Positions 49,989-59,238 of a DNA stretch of 64,000 nt are shown here, piece after piece. Position 1 is the stretch's first letter, and each line of letters opens with the position of its first letter. The translations under genes and the position numbers were made by a program. Below the pieces are notes generated by a model. The model did not search any database. It had not been told where the DNA came from and worked only from the letters and a program-made list of their open reading frames with translations. Source of the DNA: Alloalcanivorax marinus. GTDB lineage: Bacteria; Pseudomonadota; Gammaproteobacteria; Pseudomonadales; Alcanivoracaceae. The stretch covers positions 62,001-126,000 of the forward strand of contig NZ_JAEKJB010000004.1 in assembly GCF_016785095.1 (NCBI RefSeq), written 5' to 3'.

Positions 49989-51248
49989 TCAGTCGGCGGT
50001 TTGCCGGTAGCGATTCACTTCGTTGCGGGCCACCACGTTGTGGTGCACTTCGTCCGGGCCGTCGGCGAGACGCAGGGTACGCTGCTGCATGTACATCTCG
50101 GACAGCGGCGACCATTGGCTGACACCGGTGGCGCCGTGGATCTGGATCGCCTGGTCGATGATCTGGCAGACCTTTTCGGGCACCATGGCCTTGGCCATGG
50201 ACACCCAGATGCGCGCTTCCTTGTTGCCCAGCACGTCCATGGCGCGAGCCGCTTTCAGCACCATCATGCGCATCGCCTCGATTTCGATGCGGGCGCGCCC
50301 CACCACTTCCATGTTCTTGCCCAGGTCGATGATGCGCTTGCCGAACGCCTCGCGCTCCATGCCACGCTCCAGCACCAGATCCAGGGCTTTCTCGGCGGCA
50401 CCGATGGACCGCATGCAGTGGTGAATACGACCCGGGCCAAGCCGCAGCTGGGAGATCTCGAACCCGCGACCTTCGCCCCACAACATGTTTTCCTTGGGCA
50501 CGCGCACGTTGTCGAGCTGAATGTGCATGTGACCGTGAGGCGCGTGGTCATGGCCAAACACACGCATCGGTCCGAGCACGTTGACCCCGGGGGTATCCAT
50601 GGGCACCAGGATCTGCGATTGCTGACGGAATGGCTGCGCGTCCGGGCTGGTCTTGACCATGCAGATCATGATCTTGCAGCGCGGATCGCCGGCGCCGCTG
50701 ATGTAGTATTTCTCGCCATTGATGACCCAATCGTCGCCGTCCAGCACGGCACTGGTTTCGATGTTGCGGGCATCGGAGGATGCCACCTTGGGCTCGGTCA
50801 TACCGAAGCAGGAACGGATTTCACCGTTAAGCAGCGGCTTCAGCCATTTTTCCTTCTGCTCCGGCGTGCCGACGCGCTCCAGCACTTCCATGTTGCCGGT
50901 GTCCGGCGCCGAGCAGTTCAGGGTTTGCGACGCCAGCGGGTTCTTGCCCAGCTCGAAGGCGATGTAGGCATAGTCCAGATTGGACAGACCCTCCCCGGTC
51001 TCCGCGTTGGGCAGGAAGAAGTTCCACAGCCCGTTGGCCTTGGCCTTGCTCTTCGCTTCCTCGAGCAGCTCCAGTTGCCCCGGCGCGTAGCTGAAGCGCT
51101 CGGCGCGGCCCTCGCCCAGACGATGGAATTCCTCGGTGATCGGGTCCACGTTGTCACGAATGTGCTTGATCACCGCGTCGAGCAGCGGCCGGGCCCCCTC
51201 GGACATGGCCAGATTGTTCATCGCGGTATCGTTATCCAGTGCTTTCAA
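49989..51248 (-). CDS. Acyl-CoA dehydrogenase (ACAD10/11-like)
   Basis: 419 residues. FAD-dependent desaturation of an acyl-CoA. Motifs include CFGMTEPKVASSDA (FAD/substrate loop), INGEKYYISGAGDP and the C-terminal IHGATGVSQWSPL and LRLADGPDEVHHN, which recall the ACAD10/11 branch rather than short-chain enzymes. The start is TTG at 51248 with AAAGGAG about 8 bases upstream. Four bases separate it from the ligase gene, so they are co-transcribed. The chain length handled cannot be inferred. Confidence 0.92.
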   Translation of the reverse strand: MKALDNDTAMNNLAMSEGARPLLDAVIKHIRDNVDPITEEFHRLGEGRAERFSYAPGQLELLEEAKSKAKANGLWNFFLPNAETGEGLSNLDYAYIAFELGKNPLASQTLNCSAPDTGNMEVLERVGTPEQKEKWLKPLLNGEIRSCFGMTEPKVASSDARNIETSAVLDGDDWVINGEKYYISGAGDPRCKIMICMVKTSPDAQPFRQQSQILVPMDTPGVNVLGPMRVFGHDHAPHGHMHIQLDNVRVPKENMLWGEGRGFEISQLRLGPGRIHHCMRSIGAAEKALDLVLERGMEREAFGKRIIDLGKNMEVVGRARIEIEAMRMMVLKAARAMDVLGNKEARIWVSMAKAMVPEKVCQIIDQAIQIHGATGVSQWSPLSEMYMQQRTLRLADGPDEVHHNVVARNEVNRYRQTAD

Positions 51249-51252
51249 CGTT

Positions 51253-53010
51253 CTACTCCTTTGCGTGCAATACGGCCCCCGGGCCGTCGTCGAGACAGGC
51301 GGCGCGCAGGGCCCGCCGGTCGATTTTGTCGGTGGCGCCGCGCGGCAGCGGCCGCGTCAGCACCCAGATGTGATCGGGAATCTTGAAGCGCGCCAGATGG
51401 TCGGCCAGGAAAGCGGTCAATTCGGCCACGTCCACGGCGGCGCCGGCCCGTGGGTAAACGGCCGCGCCCACGGCCTCGCCGAGACGCTCGTCGGGCACCG
51501 GGAAAACACCGGCCTCGGCCACCGCCGGATGGTGGTGCAAGGCGCCCTCCACCTCCAGGCAGGACACGTTCTCGCCGCCGCGCAGAATGATGCTCTTGCG
51601 GCGATCGACGATGTAAACCAGACCATCCTCGTCAATGCGCGCCAGATCGCCGGTCAGCAGCCAGCCATCGCGAACAGTCTCGGCGGTGGCTTGCGGCTGG
51701 TTCAGGTAACCGCGCATGTTGGCGGCGCTGCGTACCGCCAGCTCGCCGACCCGCCCCGGAGGCAATGGCGTGCCCGCCTCGTCCAGCACGCGCATTTGCT
51801 GCAGCGGCGGATTAAGGCGGCCGGCGGCGTCCGGGTGGGCCAGGTAATCCGCGCCGGACAGCACAATACCCAGGGCGTTGGTTTCGGTCATGCCCCAACC
51901 GGTGGCCACATTGGCGCCGGGGAACGCTTGCGCCAGCTGCCCCACCTGGGCCGCCGGCCGCTTGGCGCCACCGGCGCCGATGTAGGCCAGCGTCGGCAGC
52001 GAGGCGCCGGCGCGGCGCGCCGCCGCCATCAGTTCCGCGGACTGGGTCGGTACGCCGACAAAGCGGGTTACCTGCTCGCGCTCGATCAGCCGCACCGCCT
52101 CGTCGGCGTCCCACTTGTACATCAACGTCATGGTGGCGCCGTTGACCAACCCCTGGAGAAAACTGGCGTTGAGGGCGGTGACATGGAACAGCGGCGTGAC
52201 GATCAGTGATGAAGGCGGCCTGGCGGGCGGCGGCGCGCCCGGGTTCATCAGCGGCCCCATGGCCTGCGCCATCACCTGCGAATAAACCGCCGAGATCATG
52301 CCCCGGTGGGTCAGTTGCACGCCCTTGGGCTGGCCGGTGGAGCCGGATGAATACAGCACCACGGCGTCGTCGTCGGTGTCGATGGGCGTGTCGGGCCATT
52401 CGGCCCCCGCGGCGCCGGCGCGCAGCGTCTGGTACTCATGGCCGCCATGGCCGGCGGGCACGTCGCGCACCGCCACCAGGGTCACCCCGAGACGCTCGGC
52501 GAAGGCCTCTCCGAGACGGAAGCGGGGCTGGTCGGCGAACAATACCCGGGCCCCGCAATCGGCCATGGCGAAAGCCAGCTCCTGTTCGCCCCACCAGGCG
52601 TTCATTGGCACCGCCACGGCGCCCACCGCCGCCACCGCCAGAATCAGGATCGGCAGTTCCGGGTAATTGCGCATGGCCAGCGCCACCCGGTCACCGGCGG
52701 CGACGCCCAGTTGGTCGCGCAACGCCGTTGCGAGAGCGCCCACCTCCGCGCACAAAGCCGGGTGATCCCAGCGTTCCCGCTGGTAGACCAGCACGTCGCG
52801 GTCACCGAACGCACTGGCGGTTCCGCGAAGCAAATCGCGCAAATGGAATGGTGTGTTACGAAATACCGTATAACGCTCACCACGCACCGTGGTTTCCTGG
52901 ACGGCGAAGCGAGGGTCGGTGGCCACCAGGTGCGCCGCCGCCTGCTCGAAGGTCATTGGCGGGCCGGCCCACGACGCTGTCGGGGGGCGGCCCTGCTGGC
53001 CCTGGCCCAT
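51253..53010 (-). CDS. AMP-forming acyl-CoA ligase (class I adenylate-forming enzyme)
   Basis: 585 residues. It activates a carboxylic acid with ATP and CoA. Motifs: VLYSSGSTGQPKGVQLTH (P-loop), GWGMTETNALG, TGDLARIDEDGLVYIVDRRK, and the C-terminal catalytic lysine in ATDKIDRRAL. The start at 53010 (MGQGQQG) has GGAG nine bases upstream; MTFEQAAAHL at 52956 lacks a ribosome site. It heads the ligase-dehydrogenase-SDR operon, divergent from the TAXI transporter genes, so it probably activates the acid that is imported. Confidence 0.92.
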   Translation of the reverse strand: MGQGQQGRPPTASWAGPPMTFEQAAAHLVATDPRFAVQETTVRGERYTVFRNTPFHLRDLLRGTASAFGDRDVLVYQRERWDHPALCAEVGALATALRDQLGVAAGDRVALAMRNYPELPILILAVAAVGAVAVPMNAWWGEQELAFAMADCGARVLFADQPRFRLGEAFAERLGVTLVAVRDVPAGHGGHEYQTLRAGAAGAEWPDTPIDTDDDAVVLYSSGSTGQPKGVQLTHRGMISAVYSQVMAQAMGPLMNPGAPPPARPPSSLIVTPLFHVTALNASFLQGLVNGATMTLMYKWDADEAVRLIEREQVTRFVGVPTQSAELMAAARRAGASLPTLAYIGAGGAKRPAAQVGQLAQAFPGANVATGWGMTETNALGIVLSGADYLAHPDAAGRLNPPLQQMRVLDEAGTPLPPGRVGELAVRSAANMRGYLNQPQATAETVRDGWLLTGDLARIDEDGLVYIVDRRKSIILRGGENVSCLEVEGALHHHPAVAEAGVFPVPDERLGEAVGAAVYPRAGAAVDVAELTAFLADHLARFKIPDHIWVLTRPLPRGATDKIDRRALRAACLDDGPGAVLHAKE

Positions 53011-53311
53011 ATTGTTGTTCTCCACTTGTTGTTCTGGCCAACGCCCCGGCAATGCCTGCTCCGGCGGTCACTGACAGTTGTCAGGAGCTAAGCTAAGCGG
53101 CCCTCCCCGGGGGTGTCAAGTCCGGCGCCCACGGGCGTCCCGGGCGCGGTAACAGCGTTAAAATAACAACCAACTTGTTTGATTCAATAAAACGATTTTA
53201 GTGGTTGCGGGGATCAAAAGCCGGCCTTAGGCTGACAAATGTCAGTATCGAAAAACTATTTCGTTTTTCACAAAAAACATTCGGCAAAATCAGAACAACA
53301 AGGAGCATCCG
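53011..53311. promoter_or_regulatory. Divergent promoter region with two CTGACA-N2-TGTCAG operators
   Basis: The 301-base gap between the ligase and TAXI genes is AT-rich at 53160-53310 and holds no gene. The 14-base palindrome CTGACA-N2-TGTCAG occurs at 53071-53084 (61 bases before the ligase start) and at 53232-53245 (67 bases before the TAXI start). The near-symmetrical placement suggests one regulator controlling both operons; the TetR protein at 56476-57174 is the obvious candidate. Confidence 0.75.
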
Positions 53312-54508
53312 ATGAAGACAACCGGCTTGAAACGGATTCTGGGTGGCGCGTTATGTGGCGGTGCCCTGTTGATCGCCGCCCCCGCCGTCAGCGCGGATCA
53401 GGCATTCGAGTGGCCACGACTTCTGGTCATCGGCACTCCCGGGACCGCCTCCGGCAGTTTCATCTCCACCAACGCCTGGGCGCCGATTCTGCAAAAGGAG
53501 GTGGGCACGGTGGTGCGCATCGTGCCCGAGGATAGCGAAACCATGCGCTACCGGCGGCTGACCGACCGCAAGGACATCGCCATCAGTTCGGTGACCGCCG
53601 CCGAAATGCGTTTCCAGGTAGAGGGCGTGGGCGGCTACATCAACACCATCCCGGCGCCACAGCGCATCGTCTGGCACCATAATGATTCGCCCTGGGGTTA
53701 TGTGGTTTCCGGTGATTCCGACCTGACCGCCCTGGACGACCTCAAGAACGGCAAGGTGCGCGTTGCCCAGGGGATGTTCTCTCCGCCCATGACCGTGGCC
53801 GTGCGCGAGGCACTGCCGGCGTTTCTCGGCATGAGCGAGGCTCAAACCGCCGAGCACTTCCAGTATGTGCCGGCCAGCAGCTACGCGGAAAACTGCCGCT
53901 CGGTGGTGGAAGGCAAGGCCGACGTGGCCTATTGCGCCACGATCAGCGCGGTGGTCTCGGAAATGGAAGGCGCCCCCGGCGGCATCCGCTGGTTGCCCAT
54001 GACGCAGAGCAACACCGAGGGCTGGAAGCGTTACCTGGGACACCGCCCGATGCTGGTGCCCACCACCATCGACCAGGGTGTGGATTCCGCTCGCGGTGTC
54101 GAAGGGGCGACCTCCAATTTCCTCTACACGGTGACCGCCGACGCCGATGCCGGGCTGGTCTACAACCTGTCCAAATGGATGCACCAGTCCTATGACCAAT
54201 ACCAGGGTAAACACCCTCTCGCCGCGCGCATGTCCCTGGAACAGTTCCGCGCCTATCTGGACCGCACCCCCCTGCCGGTGCACGAGGGCACCGTGAAATA
54301 CCTCCGTGAGATCGGTGAATGGAGTGATCAGGACGAGCAGCACAACCAGCAGGCCATCGAGAAAATGGACCGCTGGATCGCCGCCCGTCGTGCCGCCGTG
54401 GAAGAAGCCCGGGAGGCCGGCGTCAAGGTGGATTTCCAGAACCCGGCGTTCCTGGAAATCCAGAACAAGCACACCGACGGTCTGGACGGCTTCCGCTCCA
54501 GGATCTGA
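53312..54508 (+). CDS. TAXI-family TRAP transporter solute-binding protein
   Basis: 398 residues, periplasmic. A signal peptide (MKTTGLKRILGGALCGGALLIAAPAVSA) is followed by LLVIGTPGTASGSFISTNAWAPIL, which matches the TAXI start (GT..G..Y/F......). Further family stretches are DIAISSVTAAEM and DDLKNGKVRVAQG. It captures a carboxylate for the fused permease encoded next. AAGGAG lies 7 bases before the ATG. One of the paired operators precedes it. Confidence 0.9.
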   Translation: MKTTGLKRILGGALCGGALLIAAPAVSADQAFEWPRLLVIGTPGTASGSFISTNAWAPILQKEVGTVVRIVPEDSETMRYRRLTDRKDIAISSVTAAEMRFQVEGVGGYINTIPAPQRIVWHHNDSPWGYVVSGDSDLTALDDLKNGKVRVAQGMFSPPMTVAVREALPAFLGMSEAQTAEHFQYVPASSYAENCRSVVEGKADVAYCATISAVVSEMEGAPGGIRWLPMTQSNTEGWKRYLGHRPMLVPTTIDQGVDSARGVEGATSNFLYTVTADADAGLVYNLSKWMHQSYDQYQGKHPLAARMSLEQFRAYLDRTPLPVHEGTVKYLREIGEWSDQDEQHNQQAIEKMDRWIAARRAAVEEAREAGVKVDFQNPAFLEIQNKHTDGLDGFRSRI

Positions 54509-54530
54509 CACCCAGCGTGGAGCGCCCTTT

Positions 54531-56462
54531 ATGAACACTTCCGTGTCCACCGTCGAGGAGCCGGCACCGCAGCCGGAGATCAGCCGCCTGGGCGAGCTGT
54601 TCTCCTGGCAGAGCATTCTGTTCGTGGTGCTGTGCTCCGCCGGGCTGATCACCGGCCTGGCCTATGTGTTCGGTTTCACCTGGAACGGGCAACGACTGCT
54701 GGAAGGCCAGTATTACTGGATCTTCATCGGTCTGTTCGTGGCCGCCGCCTTTATCGCCCTGCCCGCCTACAAGGGCCAGCGCCACATCCCGTTCCACGAC
54801 CTGGCGGCGGCGGCGGTGGCCATGGCGATCAGCTTCTACTACTCCCTGCACGCCTGGGACATGGTGCAGAGCGGCTGGGCGCACGTGCCCAGCGCGGTGG
54901 TTATCTGGTTGCTGATGATGGAGCTGGCGCGACGCAGTGGCGGGGTGCCGTTTCTGCTGGTGGTGGCCCTGCTGGGCAGCTACCCGCTGGTGGCGGACCG
55001 CTTCCCCGGGCTGCTGATGGGCATTCCCTACGACTTCGAGCGCATGATCGATGCCCATATTTTTCGCGCCGAAGGGATGATGGGCATCACCACCAAGATC
55101 GTGGCGGAGATTATTCTCGGCTTTCTGGTGTTCGCGGGTGTGCTGATCGCTACTGGCGCCGGGCAGTTCTTCATCGACCTGGCCAACGCCGGCTTCGGCC
55201 GGCACCGGGGCGGCCCGGCCAAGGTGGCGATTGTCGCCAGCGGGTTCTTTGGCAGCCTGTCCGGTTCGATCTTCTCCAACATCGCCGGCACCGGCTCGAT
55301 CACCATTCCGGCGATGAAGAAATCAGGCTACCCACCCCACTACGCCGGCGCCATCGAAGCCTGCGCCTCCACCGGTGGCGTGGTAATGCCGCCGGTAATG
55401 GGCGCCATCGCCTTCGTCATGGCGATCACCATCGGGGTGGGCTACGCCACCGTGCTGCTGGCCGCGGTGATCCCTTCTCTGCTGTTCTATTTCGGACTGT
55501 TGCTGCAGGTCGACGCCTACGCCGCCAAGTCCGGCATCAAGGGGCTGAAGAAAGAAGAGCTACCGGCCATGAAGGGCGTGCTGAAACGGGGCTGGCCGTT
55601 CCTGCTGGTGCTGTCGTTTCTGGTCTGGGGGCTGCTCTACATGCGCTGGGAGTATTACGCGCCCTGGTACGCGGCGGCGCTGATCGTGGCACTGTCCTAC
55701 CTGCAGAAAAGTACCCGGCTCACCCCGGTCAAGCTGTTCGAGGCGCTGCGCCAGATCGGTTTTCTGGTTACCCAGACCGCCGCCATCATCCTGCCGGTGG
55801 CGTTCGTGGTCAGCGCGCTCACCATCACCGGGGTCACCGGTTCGGTGACCTCCGGGCTGATCGCCCTGGGCGGCGAAAACCTGTACCTGATTCTGTTCTT
55901 CGGGGTGCTGGCCTGTTTCATCATGGGCATGGCCGGCCTCGCCATTGTCGCCTACATCTTCCTGGCGGTGACCCTGGCGCCGGCGATCATCGAGGTCGGC
56001 GGGCTGAACACCGTGGCGGTGCATTTCTTCATCGTCTACTACGCCATGCTGTCGGTGATCACGCCACCGGTGGGCACCGCCGCCTTCCTGGCGGGCACCA
56101 TCGCCGGGAGCAGCCCGATGCGCACCTGTTTCACCGCCATGCGGCTGGGTGTGGTGATCTACTTCGTGCCGCTGTTCTTCCTGTTCCAGCCGGCACTGGT
56201 GCTGCAAGGGGATTTGACGCCGCTGGTGTACATCCTGCCGTCCATCGTCGCCGGCATCGTGCTGATCTCCGGAGGGCTGGAAGGCTGGCTGCTGGGCGCC
56301 GGCCGGGTCCGCCGCCACTGGCGTCCGGGGCTGGTGATCTCCGGTTTCGTATTCAGCTTTCCGTCACTGACCAGCACTCTGATCGGCGGCGTTCTGTGCG
56401 TGCTGTTCGTGGCGCTGGTGTGGTGGGACAACCGCCGCGACCCGGCCATGCAGGCGACCTGA
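54531..56462 (+). CDS. TRAP transporter fused 4TM/12TM permease
   Basis: 643 residues with about 15-17 membrane helices. The small (DctQ) and large (DctM) subunits are fused, as is usual for TAXI systems. Conserved DctM-like segments are GSLSGSIFSNIAGTGSITIPAMK, ASTGGVVMPPVMGAIAFVMA, and FLAVTLAPAIIEVGG with ITPPVGTAAFLAG. The start at 54531 has GGAG nine bases upstream; the open frame before it lies inside the TAXI gene in another frame. Works by sodium- or proton-driven uptake. 22 bases after the TAXI gene. Confidence 0.94.
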   Translation: MNTSVSTVEEPAPQPEISRLGELFSWQSILFVVLCSAGLITGLAYVFGFTWNGQRLLEGQYYWIFIGLFVAAAFIALPAYKGQRHIPFHDLAAAAVAMAISFYYSLHAWDMVQSGWAHVPSAVVIWLLMMELARRSGGVPFLLVVALLGSYPLVADRFPGLLMGIPYDFERMIDAHIFRAEGMMGITTKIVAEIILGFLVFAGVLIATGAGQFFIDLANAGFGRHRGGPAKVAIVASGFFGSLSGSIFSNIAGTGSITIPAMKKSGYPPHYAGAIEACASTGGVVMPPVMGAIAFVMAITIGVGYATVLLAAVIPSLLFYFGLLLQVDAYAAKSGIKGLKKEELPAMKGVLKRGWPFLLVLSFLVWGLLYMRWEYYAPWYAAALIVALSYLQKSTRLTPVKLFEALRQIGFLVTQTAAIILPVAFVVSALTITGVTGSVTSGLIALGGENLYLILFFGVLACFIMGMAGLAIVAYIFLAVTLAPAIIEVGGLNTVAVHFFIVYYAMLSVITPPVGTAAFLAGTIAGSSPMRTCFTAMRLGVVIYFVPLFFLFQPALVLQGDLTPLVYILPSIVAGIVLISGGLEGWLLGAGRVRRHWRPGLVISGFVFSFPSLTSTLIGGVLCVLFVALVWWDNRRDPAMQAT

Positions 56463-56475
56463 ACGAAGGGAAGCA

Positions 56476-57174
56476 TCAACCGGTAGGCAGATCGCGGCCC
56501 AATTCCTTGATCATGGCGGCCACCCCGGCCGCCACGGTCCGCAGCATGAGACCGTCGTCGATATCGTTGCCCAGCCAATCACGCATCGGACCGAACGCGG
56601 AAATGAAGATGATCAGGTTGGCCATCACCTCCGCCCGGCGGTCGTCCTCGGGCAGCCCCGCCCGCTCGCGCAGACGCGCCGCCAGGGTGGCGATCACGGC
56701 CTCGTCCCGGGCACGCATGGTGCGCCGATCATCGGCCTGCAGATAAGGCACGGAACGGTATACCAGCAGCGTGCCCTGGCGCTTGTGGGTCCAGGTGTCC
56801 CTGAGGTAATCGGCGATGATATCGGTAAGCGCCCGGTCGTCCTGCTCGCTCAGCCGCTCCGCCAGGGAAGGCACGTCGTGATCGAACCAGAGACGATTGA
56901 GCAGTCGGCGGAGGATGTCGTTCTTGTTGGCGATGTAATCGTAGATGCTGGCCTGATTGACACCGGAGCGGGCGCAGATATCGCGGATGGTGGTGGAAGC
57001 GAAGCCCTTCTCGAGAAACAGTTCCAGCGCCGCGTCACAGATCTGCTCACGGCGGGTTTCCGTCAGCGCTTCGTTCCTGGCGCCCCGCACCTCGGCCTCA
57101 ATCAGCCCTTCAGGGGTCGACGCATTATCACCGCTGCCGCGTTGTCGTGAAGCCAAACCGGCTCTCCTGGCCAT
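56476..57174 (-). CDS. TetR-family transcriptional regulator
   Basis: About 232 residues. The helix-turn-helix (about 38-85) has ICDAALELFLEKGFASTTIRDICARSGVNQASIYDYIANKNDIL, a typical TetR start. The effector domain belongs to no branch I recognise. The start at 57174 (MARRAGLASRQRG) is preferred; longer in-frame sequence to 57255 would cover a 17-base palindrome that looks like its own operator. It converges with the TRAP permease gene and lies between the two transporter sets, so it probably controls the region through CTGACA-N2-TGTCAG sites. Confidence 0.88.
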   Translation of the reverse strand: MARRAGLASRQRGSGDNASTPEGLIEAEVRGARNEALTETRREQICDAALELFLEKGFASTTIRDICARSGVNQASIYDYIANKNDILRRLLNRLWFDHDVPSLAERLSEQDDRALTDIIADYLRDTWTHKRQGTLLVYRSVPYLQADDRRTMRARDEAVIATLAARLRERAGLPEDDRRAEVMANLIIFISAFGPMRDWLGNDIDDGLMLRTVAAGVAAMIKELGRDLPTG

Positions 57175-57192
57175 GGATGGGTCAATCGGCCA

Positions 57193-57209
57193 TGGTACAC
57201 CGCGTACCA
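57193..57209. promoter_or_regulatory. Candidate operator upstream of the TetR gene
   Basis: TGGTAC-ACCGC-GTACCA, a 17-base inverted repeat 19-35 bases before the tetR start. It differs from the CTGACA-N2-TGTCAG sites, so either the regulator tolerates both or another protein binds here. Confidence 0.35.
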
Positions 57210-57285
57210 GGACGAAAAAACCAGGAAAGCGGACCGGCTGGCTTGGGGCGTCCATCGAATGCCTTTCTGAAAAGCCTGCAAGGTA

Positions 57286-58641
57286 TTACCCCCAGGGCCC
57301 CTGGAACAGGCGGGGAAGCCAGAGAATCACCGCCGGCCACAACGCCAGTATGAATAACACCACCAATTGCAGCGATACGATCGGCGCCACGCCACGATAT
57401 ATGTCCACGGTATTGATCTCCGGCGGCGCGATGCCTTTCAGGTAGAATACGGCGTAACCGAATGGCGGTGTCAGGAAAGAGGTCTGAAGATTAACGGCCA
57501 CCAATACCGCGAACCAGAGTAACACCTCGCCCTGGTTGGCGAAGGCGTCGCCGAAATCAAGACCGGCGATGATCGGTGTGAACAGCGGCAATACCAGAAA
57601 GGAAATTTCGATCCATTCCAGGAAGAAGCCCAGCACGAAAATCAGCAGCATAATCCCGAACACAACCATGTACGGGCTGACACCAAAGGATGCAACGATG
57701 TCCTCGATCATTGACTGCCCGCCCAGCTTCTTGAACACCAGACTGTAGGCGGTAGCACCAATCGCCAGGAACAGGATCATGCCGGTGGTGCCAATGGTCG
57801 AGCGCAGCGACTGATCAAGGACTTTCCAGTTCAACTTCCGCTTAGCCAGCGCCATAAGCATCGCGCCGGTGGCCCCGATGGCGGCGCCCTCCGTCGGTGT
57901 GGCGACGCCCACGATGATGGAGACCAGCACGCTGCAAATCAACGCCGCCGGCACCACCAGGTCCTTAATGACACGAGCAGCGGCGGCGGACATCGGTTGC
58001 CGAACAACGCTCACATTGGCGGGCACTTTCTCGGGCCGGACCACGCCCGTATAAATGATATACAGCGCATAGGCCGAGGCCAGCAACAGGCTTGGCACCA
58101 TCGCGGCGACAAACAGGTCGCCCACCGGCACCCGCATTACCTCGCCGAACACCACCAACATGATGCTCGGCGGCAGCAGAATACCCAAAACGCCGGAGCC
58201 CAGCACAGTACCGACCGCCAGCGTCTTGTCGTAATTACGGCGCAGCATCAGCGGCAATGCCAGCGTTCCCATAAGAACCACGGAGGCGCCGATGATACCG
58301 GTGCTCGCGGCCATCACCACGCCCACCGCCACCACCGACAAAGCCAAGCCTCCGGGCCGGCCCCGGAATAGTCCTTCAAGCTCCAAAAGCAGGTTATCCG
58401 CGATCTTTGAGCGCTCAAGCATGATGCCCATGAACACGAACAAAGGAATCGCCGCGAGTATCCAGTTTTCCAATACGGACCCGAAGATACGATTGACGAC
58501 CAGCGAAAAGGACAACATCGAGATATCGCCGAGCAGCATGAACAGCACCGCCAGGCCGCCCAGAAGAAACGCAACCGAATAGCCAGAGAAGATACCGGCC
58601 ATCAGCGCGACGATCATCAACAAAGGCAACAGATAGGTCAT
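57286..58641 (-). CDS. TRAP transporter large permease subunit (DctM family)
   Basis: 451 residues with about 12 membrane helices. Family segments: GSSGV-type LLPPSIMLVVFGEVMRVPVGDLF, AIPLFVFMGIMLERS and TPTEGAAIGATGAMLMA. Its ATG overlaps the DctQ stop by four bases. It forms the translocation channel of the second TRAP system in this region. Symbol left empty because C4-dicarboxylate specificity is not shown. Confidence 0.93.
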   Translation of the reverse strand: MTYLLPLLMIVALMAGIFSGYSVAFLLGGLAVLFMLLGDISMLSFSLVVNRIFGSVLENWILAAIPLFVFMGIMLERSKIADNLLLELEGLFRGRPGGLALSVVAVGVVMAASTGIIGASVVLMGTLALPLMLRRNYDKTLAVGTVLGSGVLGILLPPSIMLVVFGEVMRVPVGDLFVAAMVPSLLLASAYALYIIYTGVVRPEKVPANVSVVRQPMSAAAARVIKDLVVPAALICSVLVSIIVGVATPTEGAAIGATGAMLMALAKRKLNWKVLDQSLRSTIGTTGMILFLAIGATAYSLVFKKLGGQSMIEDIVASFGVSPYMVVFGIMLLIFVLGFFLEWIEISFLVLPLFTPIIAGLDFGDAFANQGEVLLWFAVLVAVNLQTSFLTPPFGYAVFYLKGIAPPEINTVDIYRGVAPIVSLQLVVLFILALWPAVILWLPRLFQGPWG

Positions 58642-59228
58642 ACCCGCTCCTCACGCGCCCGACCCGCGAACAACAGGCCAAGATTGCGTAATACCCGCCC
58701 CAGGCCGCATAGCAACATCAAGCCAGCGCCGAGTGGCACCACCGCCTTGACCAGATAGCGATCAACCAGACCTCCACTGTTTGATTGCTCGCCGAACTGA
58801 AAGGCCATGGCAACGAAGTCCATCGAATACCAGGCCACCAAACCGAAGAACGGCATCAGGAAGAACAGGTCACCGATCAAATCAATCACCAACCGCGTTC
58901 GTGGCGAGAAACCCGCCGATAGAACATCCACCCTGATATGCTGGTCGGCGCGCATGGCATAAACACCCGAGAGCATCACCAGGAGAGCAAAAAAGTGCCA
59001 TTGCAGTTCGGCGATGCTGGTCATGTTCAAATGATTGCCTAGCAAGGGGAAGTCACCCTCCCAGCGGAGCAGATCGCTCCATCCCATCTGGGCACCGAAC
59101 ACGGACACCAACACGCTGAGATTCAGAGCGATGAGTATCCAGGCGCCGTACCGCCCGGGTTTTGCGCTGATAGCCATCAATGCCTCTCCGGCAGTGGCCA
59201 GCGCATCAGCCTTGGATCGACCATTCAT
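58638..59228 (-). CDS. TRAP transporter small permease subunit (DctQ family)
   Basis: 196 residues with four membrane helices (about 35-55, 75-95, 115-140, 160-180). MRADQHIRVDVLSAGFSPRTR carries the DctQ signature (HI.VD). The start at 59228 has GAGGAG seven bases before it. Ten bases separate it from the binding-protein gene. Confidence 0.9.
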   Translation of the reverse strand: MNGRSKADALATAGEALMAISAKPGRYGAWILIALNLSVLVSVFGAQMGWSDLLRWEGDFPLLGNHLNMTSIAELQWHFFALLVMLSGVYAMRADQHIRVDVLSAGFSPRTRLVIDLIGDLFFLMPFFGLVAWYSMDFVAMAFQFGEQSNSGGLVDRYLVKAVVPLGAGLMLLCGLGRVLRNLGLLFAGRAREERV

Positions 59229-59238
59229 CGGTGTCTCC

